DNA of 64,000 bases, taken from assembly GCA_001542995.1 (NCBI GenBank), contig LFLA01000003.1, forward strand, positions 204,195 through 268,194, written 5' to 3'. The stretch's first letter is position 1. Each line of letters starts with the position of its first letter. Below, piece by piece: positions 8,722 to 20,637 of the stretch. A program made the translations under genes and the position numbers. A model generated the notes under the pieces. That model made no database searches. It was not told the origin of the DNA and saw nothing but the letters and a program-made list of their open reading frames with translations. The stretch is from Nitrospina sp. LS_NOB (lineage in GTDB: Bacteria > Nitrospinota > Nitrospinia > Nitrospinales > VA-1).

Positions 8722-8841
8722 CCTGCTAGGCGCAGGGCCAAGATGCAATAGCTTTTGTTTGCTGGCAAAGAGTTGTCTCGGCTTGAAGAGTTATTGCCCA
8801 ATTTACCCCGTTGAGGCATGAAGTTAATGATGGGATATCAC
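8722..8841. repeat. Gene-end module, Cys-independent CGGCTT module and copy 2 of the hairpin module
   Basis: Right after rnpB comes CCTGCTAGGCGCAGGGCCAA with GATGCAATAG, a variant of the gene-end module (CCACTAGGCGTGGGGCCAG, then GCAATA). Next, 8762-8798 carries GGCAAAGAGTTGTCTCGGCT with a following GAGTTATTGCCC; related copies lie at 18886 and 58754. Finally, 8804-8841 is a reverse-strand copy of the hairpin module (TACCCCGTTGAGGCATGAAG, ending in GATATCAC). It abuts the ~200 bp element. Confidence 0.7.
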
Positions 8842-9039
8842 AGCCTCCCTCGGTAGAGGAGACCTTTGTATAACCCCGAGATTACCCCTGCGAAGCACGA
8901 AGTTTAAGGAAAAATATCACGTCTTCGTCACGTTGTTCCTCAGAATGACAAAACAGCCCTTTATTGTCATGCTGAGCTTGTCGAAGCATCTCGCTTTTCT
9001 GCTTTATCGACTTACGCAAAGGTTCCTCGGTAGGGGCTG
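8841..9039 (-). mobile_element. MITE-like ~200 bp element with terminal inverted repeats, copy 1
   Basis: Both ends carry related inverted repeats: forward CAGCCTCCCTCGGTAG, AGGAGACCTTTGTATAA at 8841-8873, and its counterpart TTACGCAAAGGTTCCTCGGT, AGGGGCTG at 9012-9039. Inside, on the reverse strand, lie two GTCAT repeats (GCTTCGACAAGCTCAGCATG; GTCATTCTGAGGAACAACG) joined directly to hairpin-module copy 3 (8883-8921) by GACGAAGACGTGATAT. The copy at 62749-62950 has the same parts in the same order and nearly the same length (199 vs 202 bp). It encodes no credible protein. No target-site duplication could be recognised. Confidence 0.6.
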
Positions 9040-9346
9040 GCAGGCAGAAATGCGAGTCGTTGCTATTTGCCTCCCCTGTTGTTAAGGGGCTGGATTTGTC
9101 ATGTGACTCCGAATTTGCCCCCCCCCCCAGAGGGTCCGGGAGTGCCACGCTGTGCAGGGTGTTGATAAGCAACACCATCATCGCAGCAGGGTGATCGGTA
9201 GAATGTAATGGGGAAACAGGTGGTCGGCGTAGCCGCCGAGGGCAAATAGCCATGACTTTCTATGCGCTCCAGAGTGCCTTACGGCTAGTAATAATATTCC
9301 TCCGTTTCCATGCCTCGGAGTGTGCTATAAAAGTCAAAAAGTCACG
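9040..9346. other. Gene-free repeat-rich stretch with an 11-C tract
   Basis: No credible gene. It holds further repeat-like sequence (CTCCCCTGTTGTTAAGGGG near 9072; GGTGTTGATAAGCAACACC near 9158) and a run of 11 C (9118-9128). The promoter of the following phosphatase gene may lie in the last 50 bp. Confidence 0.5.
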
Positions 9347-10317
9347 ATGAATCCTGACCTTTCCCTAAAACTTCGGTGGGTGATTGTTGTTGTTTTGGGA
9401 CTGCACCTTATGGCTCCTCCCGTCTTGGCTGACACGTCTCGCGTAACCGATTATTTTTCCACCAACTCGCTATTGAACGAAGACGAGTTCGTTTTCGAAA
9501 GCGCAGGCGATGAACCGCTTTCTGGCCGAAAACAGAATCTATTCCTCAGCTCTAAGAGAAAAACAGAGCGGAGTAGTTTGCGCGGCAAAATAAAACTGGA
9601 TAGCAACTACTTCAAAGGTATTTTCACGGATACCGGTTATGCCCTGACATCTCCTTGGCGCTGGGACAGTTTTGACTGGGCCACCGCTTCCATTGTGGCG
9701 GGTGTCACCGGAGTTTTTTTTGTTCTGGATGATGAGATCAAGGACGAGGTTCAAAATAGCCGAAGCTCTACCACCGATGACTTGTCGGAAATTTTTGAAC
9801 CGTTTGGCAATGGGGCTGTCACCATCCCCGTCCTGGCCGGACTTTATCTTTATGGCCGGTTTGGAGAGAATGATAAAATCGAACGAACCGCTTTGCTGGC
9901 CACTGAAAGTTTTCTGGTCAGGGATTGTTCGCTACGGTTTTAAAGGTGAGTATGGGACGGCACCGGCCTTCCAAGGGGAACCCCGCCGATACTTTTGATG
10001 GCCCCAGCACGAGCAATAAATCATTTCCTTCCGGTCATACCTCAACCGCCTTTGCTATTGCAACGGTGGTGGCCAGCGAATATGAATATGTCCCTTTTGT
10101 AGTTCCCATTTCCTATGGCATTGCTACCATGACGGGTTTTTCTCGAATGAATGATAATAAACATTGGGTGTCAGATGTTGTTCTTGGCGCGGCACTGGGC
10201 TACTTCACCTCGAAAACCATCCTCAGGCTCCACAGCAACAAAAAAGGCCGGCACTTCACCATCTATCCCCGTGCGGATCATAGAGACGGCGGTTTGGTCA
10301 TGTCGGCCCGATTTTAA
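9347..10317 (+). pseudogene. PAP2-family phosphatase, split by a frameshift
   Basis: The 5' part reads from MNPDLSLKLRW through a signal peptide (IVVVLGLHLMAPPVLADTS) into FFVLDDEIKDEVQNSR and LLATESF, then hits a stop at 9941. The 3' part, in the minus-one frame, gives LFATVLKVSMGRHRP (motif K-x5-RP), SFPSGHTS (PSGH) and SRMNDNKHWVSD (SR-x5-H-x3-D), the three catalytic motifs of type 2 phosphatidic acid phosphatases. The frame changes between about 9910 and 9930, where a TTTT run lies; one missing base would restore a protein of about 323 residues. No classical slippery heptamer sits in the correct frame, so programmed frameshifting is unlikely. The substrate is unknown; family members dephosphorylate lipids or undecaprenyl pyrophosphate outside the membrane. 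Confidence 0.75.
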
Positions 10318-10355
10318 GACAGGTCTGGAATGAAAGTTTTAGTGCGTGAAAAGTA

Positions 10356-11987
10356 TCACTGGCTTTCGGCCCAGGCGGCCAGTTTCTCGCGGAAGATTTT
10401 CGCGTTATGCCTGACATCCACCGGAAATTCCGGATAGAAAAGTATTTTTTTGATGGAGCGGGTGTGCGGAGAAGCGGCTGCGATTTCCAATAATTCCTTG
10501 ATGAAAGTTTCCCGGTCTTTAGAGACCCGATCCTTATTCTCCGATTCTATAATTATAACGGGTTCGCGATTGCGTCCTTTGCCCACCAGCGCAGAACGCC
10601 TGACATCAGGATGCTGGTTGAACAAGGCTTCGCAGGGAATGGTGAATAGAGTTTCCGAATTGGTGATGACACGATGGCTTTTTCTGCCGCAGAACCAAAG
10701 CCGGTTTTGTTCGTCCCATTTGCCAACATCGCCCATCCTGTGCCAGAAGGTTTCGCCGTCCGGGATTTTTGCCAGACGGGTGACGTCCTCTTGATTGAAA
10801 TAGGTTTTAGTGACCCAGGGAGCCTTCACGATAATTTCTCCTGTTTGACCCTTGGGGATTTCCAGATCCTCTCTCCATTTGAGAATAGGTTCCTCTGAAA
10901 TTCGTATGATTTTTATTTCAACTCCGGGTACCGGTTTGCCGACGCAGGTTCCTTCGCCTTTTTCTGACTGAGGCCATGTCTCATTGACTATCTCCTGTCT
11001 CTCTATGGAAGTGACGGGGAGAGCTTCGGTGGCTCCATAGGGAGTCAGGACTTTGCAGTCCGGTTGCAAAATGGGCTCGAAACGTTTGAGCAAGGTTCCA
11101 GAAACGGGAGCACCGGCAATAAGGATGCGCCGGAGGGAAGGAAGCTGTATTCCGTTTTTCTGACAATGGCGGCTGACCGTATCCCAAAGGGCCGGGGAAC
11201 CAAAACTGCTGGTGATGCCATAATTCCGGATGGGGTGGATAATGTTTTCAGGGTTCACCTTTGCCGGACGTGTGGAATCCATATCCGGAATCACGCTGGT
11301 CATTCCCATTCCTGTACTGAACAAACCAAACAGAGGGAACGTGGGTAAATCTTTTTCGCCGGGAAGAATACCGAAGTGCTCGCGTAAAATTCGGGTTTGC
11401 TGGTCGAACATGCCATGAGTGTAAAGCACCCCTTTTGCTGGGCCAGTACTGCCACTGGTGAATAAAACAGCCGCTGCCTGATCTTCAGGAGTTTCGCCCA
11501 TCTGGTAATCGGTTTGTCCGCTCCGTTTTACCTGATCTAATGTGGGGCCACGCCAGAACCATTTTTTTCCAACGGTTACTGAAAGTTGAATCGACTTGAA
11601 CGGAGTCGGCATCAGGGTTTTTATGGCATGCACTATTTTTATGGCATGCACTAAAGGAATGGCGATGATTCCCCGGGGCTCGGACTGCTTGATGCAATGC
11701 AGAACATTTTTTTTGCCCAGTCCCGGGTCAATCAGGACGGGAACCGCTCCGGCTTTAAACAATGCGAAGGTCAGTGTTACAAATTTCATTCCATAAGGAA
11801 CCATCACCAGAACCCGGTCTCCCTTTTTCATTCCGTAGTGAAGAAGGCCGGAAGCAATTAGATTGCTCTCCTCTTCCAACTGCTTGAAAGTGATTTGACT
11901 TTTGCTCCGCATTTCAATGATTGCAGATTGGTCTGGCATCTCTTTTGCCCAGTGCGCCAGACTCGCGGAGATATTGCAGGATTTCAT
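10356..11987 (-). CDS. AMP-dependent ligase, OleC (beta-lactone synthetase)-like
   Basis: 543 residues of the acyl-adenylate superfamily. The AMP-binding loop LFTSGSTGPAKGV lies near residue 191, and the C-terminal hinge region follows GDVGKWDEQNRLWFCGRKSH. Segments typical of OleC-type enzymes are GAVPVLIDPGLGKKNVLHCI, FGLFSTGMGMTSVIPDMD and SSFGSPALW. OleC converts a beta-hydroxy acid to a beta-lactone in long-chain olefin synthesis. No oleA, oleB or oleD is in the window, so a stand-alone role is equally possible. A tandem 18 bp duplication near 11620-11655 makes VHAIKIVHAIK. It lies 6 nt downstream of the DnaA-like gene, suggesting one transcript. Confidence 0.75.
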   Translation of the reverse strand: MKSCNISASLAHWAKEMPDQSAIIEMRSKSQITFKQLEEESNLIASGLLHYGMKKGDRVLVMVPYGMKFVTLTFALFKAGAVPVLIDPGLGKKNVLHCIKQSEPRGIIAIPLVHAIKIVHAIKTLMPTPFKSIQLSVTVGKKWFWRGPTLDQVKRSGQTDYQMGETPEDQAAAVLFTSGSTGPAKGVLYTHGMFDQQTRILREHFGILPGEKDLPTFPLFGLFSTGMGMTSVIPDMDSTRPAKVNPENIIHPIRNYGITSSFGSPALWDTVSRHCQKNGIQLPSLRRILIAGAPVSGTLLKRFEPILQPDCKVLTPYGATEALPVTSIERQEIVNETWPQSEKGEGTCVGKPVPGVEIKIIRISEEPILKWREDLEIPKGQTGEIIVKAPWVTKTYFNQEDVTRLAKIPDGETFWHRMGDVGKWDEQNRLWFCGRKSHRVITNSETLFTIPCEALFNQHPDVRRSALVGKGRNREPVIIIESENKDRVSKDRETFIKELLEIAAASPHTRSIKKILFYPEFPVDVRHNAKIFREKLAAWAESQ

Positions 11988-11993
11988 GGTGGG

Positions 11994-12734
11994 CTAGGGT
12001 AAGTCGAGAGCCGTCTTGACCAGAGGCAGGGTCACTTTTTTCTTTTTGATATAAGACTTCTGGTTGATGGTCGTGACCGCATTTTGAATGGAAATAAAAT
12101 CTCTGGGAATGCGGGACAGCAGAAAATGAATGATGGGTTCCGGCAAGGCCAGGTTGATATCTTTTGCCAGCTTCATAATAATTTTGGCGGTGGTGGCATC
12201 ATCAATCGGTTTGATTTCTGCCACCATTCCCCACTGAAACCGCGAGGTCAGGTAACTTTTCATTGCAGAATTTTTGTCAGGAGGCAGACTCGCGGTGAAC
12301 GCAAGTTTGCCACCCTTTTCCGTAATATGGTTGTAAATATAATAAAGCTTTTCCTGTGCTGTCGGGGAGTGAGCAATGCATTCGACATTATCAATGAGAA
12401 AAAAATCAACGTTCAAAAGTTGATCAAGAGACTGTTGGGCCTCGGGTGAGATGCCGTCTCCTATCTTGTCAGAGAAATCATTTCCTCGAATGCAGACAGC
12501 GCGCAACCCATTTTCTGCTGCTTGATTGCCTATGGACAGGAGTAAATGGGTTTTTCCCAGGTTTTTTTGACCGAAAAGATAGAGGACTTGAAAGGCAACC
12601 GGATTCCCGGAGCAGAATTCCTTCGCCGTCTCAAAAGCGATGTGCGAACCATCCGAAACCACAAAGTTGGAAAAATTATGCTCCGGATGAGAGGGAAAAT
12701 TTAAAATTAACTGTTGGCCGGGTTTGTCGGTCAT
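11994..12734 (-). CDS. DnaA/Hda-like AAA+ ATPase
   Basis: 246 residues, about the size of the DnaA ATPase core without its C-terminal DNA-binding domain. Walker A is FGQKNLGKTHLL (near residue 54), Walker B is FFLIDNVE (near 110), sensor I is LAFTASLPP, and a sensor II-type Arg lies in LLSRIPRDFISIQNAV. The N-terminus QLILNFPSHPEHNFSNFVV resembles Hda/DnaA-related proteins. Hda stimulates hydrolysis of DnaA-ATP at the replisome; whether this protein does so is inferred from the fold. It is first of a two-gene unit with the OleC-like ligase. Confidence 0.75.
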   Translation of the reverse strand: MTDKPGQQLILNFPSHPEHNFSNFVVSDGSHIAFETAKEFCSGNPVAFQVLYLFGQKNLGKTHLLLSIGNQAAENGLRAVCIRGNDFSDKIGDGISPEAQQSLDQLLNVDFFLIDNVECIAHSPTAQEKLYYIYNHITEKGGKLAFTASLPPDKNSAMKSYLTSRFQWGMVAEIKPIDDATTAKIIMKLAKDINLALPEPIIHFLLSRIPRDFISIQNAVTTINQKSYIKKKKVTLPLVKTALDLP

Positions 12735-12745
12735 AGCTTCCCTGA

Positions 12746-13165
12746 TTACTTCGGGCCGGCCTGAATTTCAATATAAGCTCTGCCCAAGGTGGTTTTTATC
12801 ATCAGGGCGCAAACCCAGCCTTCTTTTTCGTAGTTCAGGATTGTGGTTTCATACTTGATGGAATTGACCATGCTCCAGCCTTTGTTGATCATTTCGTCCT
12901 GGTAAAAGCTGACGACATCACCCAGGCTACTCCAGCCGGAATAGAAAAACCGACCCACCTTGACGGCCCCACTTCCCGACTCATAGACAAAAGATTTTGA
13001 ATGGTCCCGTTCAAACCCATTGGGGATGGGAATGTCCGAAAAAGGATAGACCATTTCAGGGGGAGGGGGTGGCGGTGGGGGTGTAGCGGTAGTCATTTCT
13101 TCCCACGTCGCGCATCCGGTCAACCAAACACCAAACAGAAAAAACAGGAACAGTCGTTTAACCAT
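12746..13165 (-). CDS. Lipoprotein of unknown function
   Basis: 139 residues. The signal ends in a lipobox LTGC (Cys18), followed by a linker with eight consecutive prolines (ATPPPPPPPPEM). A compact domain then follows with SDIPIPNGFERDHSKSF, GWSSLGDVVSFYQDEMINKG and a C-terminal AYIEIQAGP. Similar short lipoproteins occur in deltaproteobacteria-like genomes, and no function is known to me. It overlaps the DUF2065 gene by 8 nt and is 11 nt before the DnaA-like gene, so the four reverse-strand genes from 13352 to 10356 may be one operon. Confidence 0.75.
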   Translation of the reverse strand: MVKRLFLFFLFGVWLTGCATWEEMTTATPPPPPPPPEMVYPFSDIPIPNGFERDHSKSFVYESGSGAVKVGRFFYSGWSSLGDVVSFYQDEMINKGWSMVNSIKYETTILNYEKEGWVCALMIKTTLGRAYIEIQAGPK

Positions 13166-13352
13166 TTATACCTCCTCCAAAATAGACCACCAGTAGCCCT
13201 GCCATCATGAGGCAAAAGCCGATCACCCTCAGAGTGCCATCGGGTATTTCTGGAACTTTACGGGCAAAAGCTTTCACCTGCTCCGGAAAACAAAAATAAG
13301 GGATTCCTTCAAAGACCATCATTAAACCGATAGCGGACAGGAACAGGTTCAT
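13158..13352 (-). CDS. DUF2065 (YjeT-like) small membrane protein
   Basis: 64 residues: MNLFLSAIGLMMVFEGIPYF, CFPEQVKAFARKVPEIPDG, then a second helix VIGFCLMMAGLLVVYFGG. Two membrane segments around a central P-E-x-V loop match the DUF2065/YjeT family, often found near HflKC and ligand-biosynthesis genes. Its role is unknown. Confidence 0.85.
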   Translation of the reverse strand: MNLFLSAIGLMMVFEGIPYFCFPEQVKAFARKVPEIPDGTLRVIGFCLMMAGLLVVYFGGGING

Positions 13353-13868
13353 GTCCTGGACCGATTATAAACAGGGAAAAATATTCGCATAATTTTTATT
13401 TTGATATTCTCAAATCTCAGGCAGGCCGGAAGATGAGAAAACCCTTTCTGTACCGGTTAGCTCGGTTGGTCGGCTTGAGGAACAGGCCCATTGCCTGTTA
13501 CGATTATCTTTTATCTCATAAAGTGAGTCAATACATAATTGGCGGGAGAAAGGTGTGGAAAAGTTGTAAAGAACGGGGAAAGCATTATATAATTGCCAAG
13601 ATCACTTTTTCCTTACAAATGTCCATTTTTGGACTTGGTCCACTGGCCTTTTGTTGCGGAAACAATCATTCCGGTAAAAAAATGGTTGGATCTTTATGTT
13701 TCCGCAGATCGGGGTTGTAGATTAATTTTTTTTAACTGAAATATTTGTTGCTAAGGTATTAAGCTATATTTAATTTAACCGCTCTTTTATGAGAGCTTGG
13801 GTTGTATTGCCCGAGGCTCCTTTTGCGGAATTTTATTTTTGTTATTTGTTAAATGAGGATTAGAAAAC
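13353..13868. other. Intergenic region before the HtrA pair, with a perfect inverted repeat
   Basis: No convincing gene. A perfect 7 bp inverted repeat with a 5 nt loop (AACAGGC-CCATT-GCCTGTT, 13481-13499) could be an operator or small hairpin. The last 150 bp are AT-rich and likely hold the promoter of the first protease gene. A 95-codon open frame at 13433 has no recognisable features and was not called. Confidence 0.4.
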
Positions 13869-15335
13869 ATGTTTAGATTTTTTGTCCATCGTGCCCGTGT
13901 GACTTCATCGGTTTTTGTGTTTTTACTTGCATTTGGGCTGGTTGTTTCTCCAGAAACCCTTTTTGCGCTAAGCAGTAATACCCAGCCGCTTGCGAGTAAT
14001 ATTTTTGTGGAAATTGCAAAAAAGCAAAACCCTGCTGTGGTTAATGTGAGCACCAAGCCGAAGGCCGCACCGCAGAGAAATTTTCCAAGGCCCCGTCCTG
14101 GGCCAGGGCAGGGCCGGTCTCCCGATCCCTTCCGTGATTTTTATGACCGTTTTTTTAGCGAGCGTCCGAATCAGCGACCTAAACGGGGTATGGGTTCCGG
14201 ATTTGTGATCGACAAGGAGGGTCATATCCTGACCAACTATCATGTGATAGAAGGGGCCGATGAAATTGTGGTGATGCTTGAGGATAATGGAAGTGAAAAA
14301 GAATACACCGCTACCCTGATAGGGTCGGACTCAAAAACCGATATTGCCCTGATCAAAATCAACCGTGAACCGGGGGACAATAAGGAGTTCCCTTTTCTAA
14401 AACTGGGAAGTTCCGAAAACCTTGAGGTGGGGGAATGGGTGGTAGCCATTGGTAACCCTTTTGGTCTCAGCCACACCGTTACGGTGGGGGTAGTGAGTGC
14501 CTTGGGCCGGAGCATTGGTGCCGGCCCCTATGATGAATTCATTCAGACCGACGCTTCGATCAATCCGGGTAACAGCGGAGGGCCGCTGATTAATATCGAA
14601 GGGGAAGTGATTGGGATCAACACCGCCATCATTTCGGGAAATACTGGCGGAAATGTGGGGATCGGATTTGCCATTCCTATCAACATCGCCAAGGGAATTT
14701 TAAAAGACCTGAAAGAAACGGGATCGGTAACCCGTGGCTGGTTGGGGGTCATGATCCAGAAAATCACTCCCGAGTTGGCCAAATCTTTCGGCCTCAACCA
14801 AAGTGAGGGGGCTCTTGTTGGCGATGTCATTCCTGATGGTCCTGCCGCTAAGGCGGGAATACAACGCGGAGATGTTATTATCCGGTTTAACAATCAGCCG
14901 GTAAAGGAAATGGAAGATCTTCCCAAAATCGTTGCCGCGACAACTCCGGGTCTGATGGTCGATGTCGAGGTGATTCGTGACAGTTTCCGGAAAACACTCC
15001 AAGTAACCATAGAAGTATTGAAGGATTCGCAGGAAACGGTGGTGGCCAAGGTCGATCCTCTGGGCCTCCAGGTTCAGGATATTAACGAGGAGTTGGCGAA
15101 AAACCTGCAATTGCAGGGCATGGAAGGGGTTCTGGTTTCCGATGTGACCGCCGGGAACGCCGCCTCAGAAGCGGGTATCCGCCGGGGAGATGTGATTTCG
15201 GAAATGAACCGCGCGACAGTCAGAAATATGCAGGACTACCAGAATCTGTTGGCCGCCGTCGAAAAGGGCTCGTCCGTCCTGTTTCTGATCAAGCGGGGAG
15301 GAAGTACCATATATATTGCTGTCAAAGTTGAGTAG
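13869..15335 (+). CDS. Periplasmic serine protease, DegP/HtrA family
   Basis: 488 residues with a signal peptide (to about residue 36), a trypsin-like domain and two PDZ domains. The catalytic triad is visible as His in LTNYHVIEGA (near 120), Asp in SKTDIALIKI (near 156) and Ser in INPGNSGGPL (near 237). The PDZ domains begin at RGWLGVMIQ and DPLGLQVQDI. These proteases degrade misfolded envelope proteins. The Pro/Arg-rich loop after residue 68 (RNFPRPRPGPGQGR) resembles the LA loop region of MucD-type enzymes. A second HtrA gene follows after 51 bp. Confidence 0.9.
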   Translation: MFRFFVHRARVTSSVFVFLLAFGLVVSPETLFALSSNTQPLASNIFVEIAKKQNPAVVNVSTKPKAAPQRNFPRPRPGPGQGRSPDPFRDFYDRFFSERPNQRPKRGMGSGFVIDKEGHILTNYHVIEGADEIVVMLEDNGSEKEYTATLIGSDSKTDIALIKINREPGDNKEFPFLKLGSSENLEVGEWVVAIGNPFGLSHTVTVGVVSALGRSIGAGPYDEFIQTDASINPGNSGGPLINIEGEVIGINTAIISGNTGGNVGIGFAIPINIAKGILKDLKETGSVTRGWLGVMIQKITPELAKSFGLNQSEGALVGDVIPDGPAAKAGIQRGDVIIRFNNQPVKEMEDLPKIVAATTPGLMVDVEVIRDSFRKTLQVTIEVLKDSQETVVAKVDPLGLQVQDINEELAKNLQLQGMEGVLVSDVTAGNAASEAGIRRGDVISEMNRATVRNMQDYQNLLAAVEKGSSVLFLIKRGGSTIYIAVKVE

Positions 15336-15386
15336 AGCATTGTTTTACCTTCGATTAGTTTTTTCACTTTTTCACCCTGTCTAAGC

Positions 15387-18940
<3,554 letters not shown>

Positions 18941-18952
18941 GGGCTAGGCCCT

Positions 18953-20266
18953 TCAGCGGGCAGCAGAAGAGTGGGCTCGTCGGCGAATCGGCCGTTTCGC
19001 GGGTCTTCGACCGTCAGGCTTTCTGGCTCTCGGAGGGGGACCGCGCCGCTTTCGCATCGGAGGCTTGCCTTCCTTTTCTTCCAGAAATAATTCCTCTTCG
19101 GGCCAGGATACGGGAATTTTGTTTTTCAGGTAATCTTCGACCCGTTCCAAATGCTGGGCAAAGTCTTCACAACAAAGCGTGATGGCGGTGCCCTTGTTTC
19201 CTGCCCGTGCGGTTCTGCCTATGCGATGTACATAGTCTTCCGCGTCCTGCGGTAAATCATAATTAATGACATGCGTGATATTGTCGATGTGCAGTCCTCG
19301 TGATGCGACATCGGTGGCGATGAGGATATCGAGAGTGCCTTCCTGAAACTTTTCCAGTACCCGAATTCGGGCCTTCTGGTGAAGGTCACCGCTAATTTGT
19401 CCGGCGTTAAAGCCGTTGTGGTTCAATTTCCACTCAAGGATTTCGCATTCAATTTTAGTGTTGGAAAAGATCAGGACTTTTTCTCCAGCCTCTTTTTTCA
19501 TCAAACCTAAAAGGAGGTTGAATTTTTCATGTTGCCCGACGTGATAGAGTATCTGGGTGACCTCATCCACCACAGCTTTTTCCGGCTCGATAGCTACCCT
19601 GACCGGATTGTTCATGTGCTCGTAGCACAATTCCATAACCCGGTGATTGAGCGTTGCCGAAAACAGCATGGACTGGCGCTTGTCATAGGGCGAACAGTTG
19701 CGGAATAAATAACGCAGGTCGGCAATGAATCCCATATCAAACATGCGGTCAGCTTCGTCCACGACCAGAACTTCCACCTGTTTCAAGCTGAAGAATTTTT
19801 GTTTATAGAAATCGATCAACCGGCCCGGTGTGGCGATCAGGATGTCCACCCCATCCTTGATCTGGTTTCTCTGTTTGTCATAATCCACTCCGCCGATAAC
19901 GCAAACCGTACGGAACGAGCAATGCTTGCCCAAGAGTATGGCATCCCTTTCGATTTGCCTTGCCAGTTCGCGGGTCGGAGCGATGATCAATGCTCGCGGG
20001 CCGGCTTTTCCTTTAGGTACGAGTGGTGGAGTGTTTTCTAACAGCCGGGTGAACAGGGTGATCAAAAACGCTGCGGTTTTTCCCGTTCCGGTCTGTGCTT
20101 GCCCGGCCAGGTCCTTGCGCCCAAGAGTGATGGGCAGAGACTTGCTCTGGATCGGTGTGCAGGTTTCAAATTTCGCGTCGCGAATACCCTTTAAGACCAG
20201 TTCTGGCAAGGGCAGAGATTCAAAGGTCAGTAGTTCCAAAAGATGCTCCGGGTGGGCACTTCTCAC
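18953..20266 (-). CDS. DEAD-box RNA helicase, RhlB-like
   Basis: 437 residues. All helicase motifs are present: CTPIQ (Q motif), AQTGTGKT (I), APTREL (Ia), DEAD (II), FSAT (III), and HRIGRTAR (VI). The start resembles RhlB (FESLPLPELVLKGIRDAKFE, then TPIQSKSLPITLGRKDLAGQ). The C-terminus is a basic tail (RKRRGPPPRARKPDGRRPAK) likely to bind RNA. RhlB unwinds RNA for decay by RNase E or PNPase. The start is a GTG at 20266. The C-terminal codons border the repeat block after ligA. Confidence 0.88.
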   Translation of the reverse strand: MRSAHPEHLLELLTFESLPLPELVLKGIRDAKFETCTPIQSKSLPITLGRKDLAGQAQTGTGKTAAFLITLFTRLLENTPPLVPKGKAGPRALIIAPTRELARQIERDAILLGKHCSFRTVCVIGGVDYDKQRNQIKDGVDILIATPGRLIDFYKQKFFSLKQVEVLVVDEADRMFDMGFIADLRYLFRNCSPYDKRQSMLFSATLNHRVMELCYEHMNNPVRVAIEPEKAVVDEVTQILYHVGQHEKFNLLLGLMKKEAGEKVLIFSNTKIECEILEWKLNHNGFNAGQISGDLHQKARIRVLEKFQEGTLDILIATDVASRGLHIDNITHVINYDLPQDAEDYVHRIGRTARAGNKGTAITLCCEDFAQHLERVEDYLKNKIPVSWPEEELFLEEKEGKPPMRKRRGPPPRARKPDGRRPAKRPIRRRAHSSAAR

Positions 20267-20378
20267 AGGGACTCTTGAGAGTTAGAGCCTTGATTTTCAA
20301 GTGGTTAAAAATCTTTGTTGAAGACAAGGGCCATTATGAGGGGCTTACCTTTGATTTGCAACTCAAATTTCATTTTTC

Positions 20379-20407
20379 TTGACTTTGGAGGGGGGGGAAT
20401 GTTTAAA
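20379..20407 (+). promoter_or_regulatory. Possible sdh promoter with a G8 tract in the spacer
   Basis: The 371 bp between the helicase and sdhA starts holds no gene. TTGACT (20379-20384) and TTTAAA (20402-20407) are 17 bp apart, acceptable for a sigma-70 promoter, and the spacer contains eight G in a row (20390-20397). A length change there would alter the spacing. The call is by eye only. The rest of 20267-20637 is AT-rich leader sequence. Confidence 0.25.
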
Positions 20408-20637
20408 TTCCTCTTCAATTTTGATTCCGGTAGCTACCCCGATTCTAGGCCCGCCTGTACTTGATTTCAAAGAATTTTCCCTTTGATTTTCAATGGTTTT
20501 TGTTTCATAAGGGAGATGAACCGGAAAATTGGAGTAAGGCCGGAAAGTGGGGCAATTGTTATCGTTTTTTATCCGGCCTTTACCGGATAGACTCGTTTTG
20601 GATGAACCACGGGTTTTTCCCGTTTTGAGGTAAATTT

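Noticed and set aside
8882-9253. 123-codon reverse-strand open frame in the repeat region
   Set aside because: It is translated from the MITE-like element and GTCAT repeats; peptides such as LRQAQHD and CHSEEQRDED are typical spurious products of these repeats.
9905-9945. Programmed -1 frameshifting in the PAP2 gene
   Set aside because: The TTTT run is not in a slippery heptamer in the zero frame and no downstream structure was seen.
13433-13720. 95-codon forward open frame before the HtrA genes
   Set aside because: No ribosome site, odd composition, and no recognisable motif; left as intergenic.
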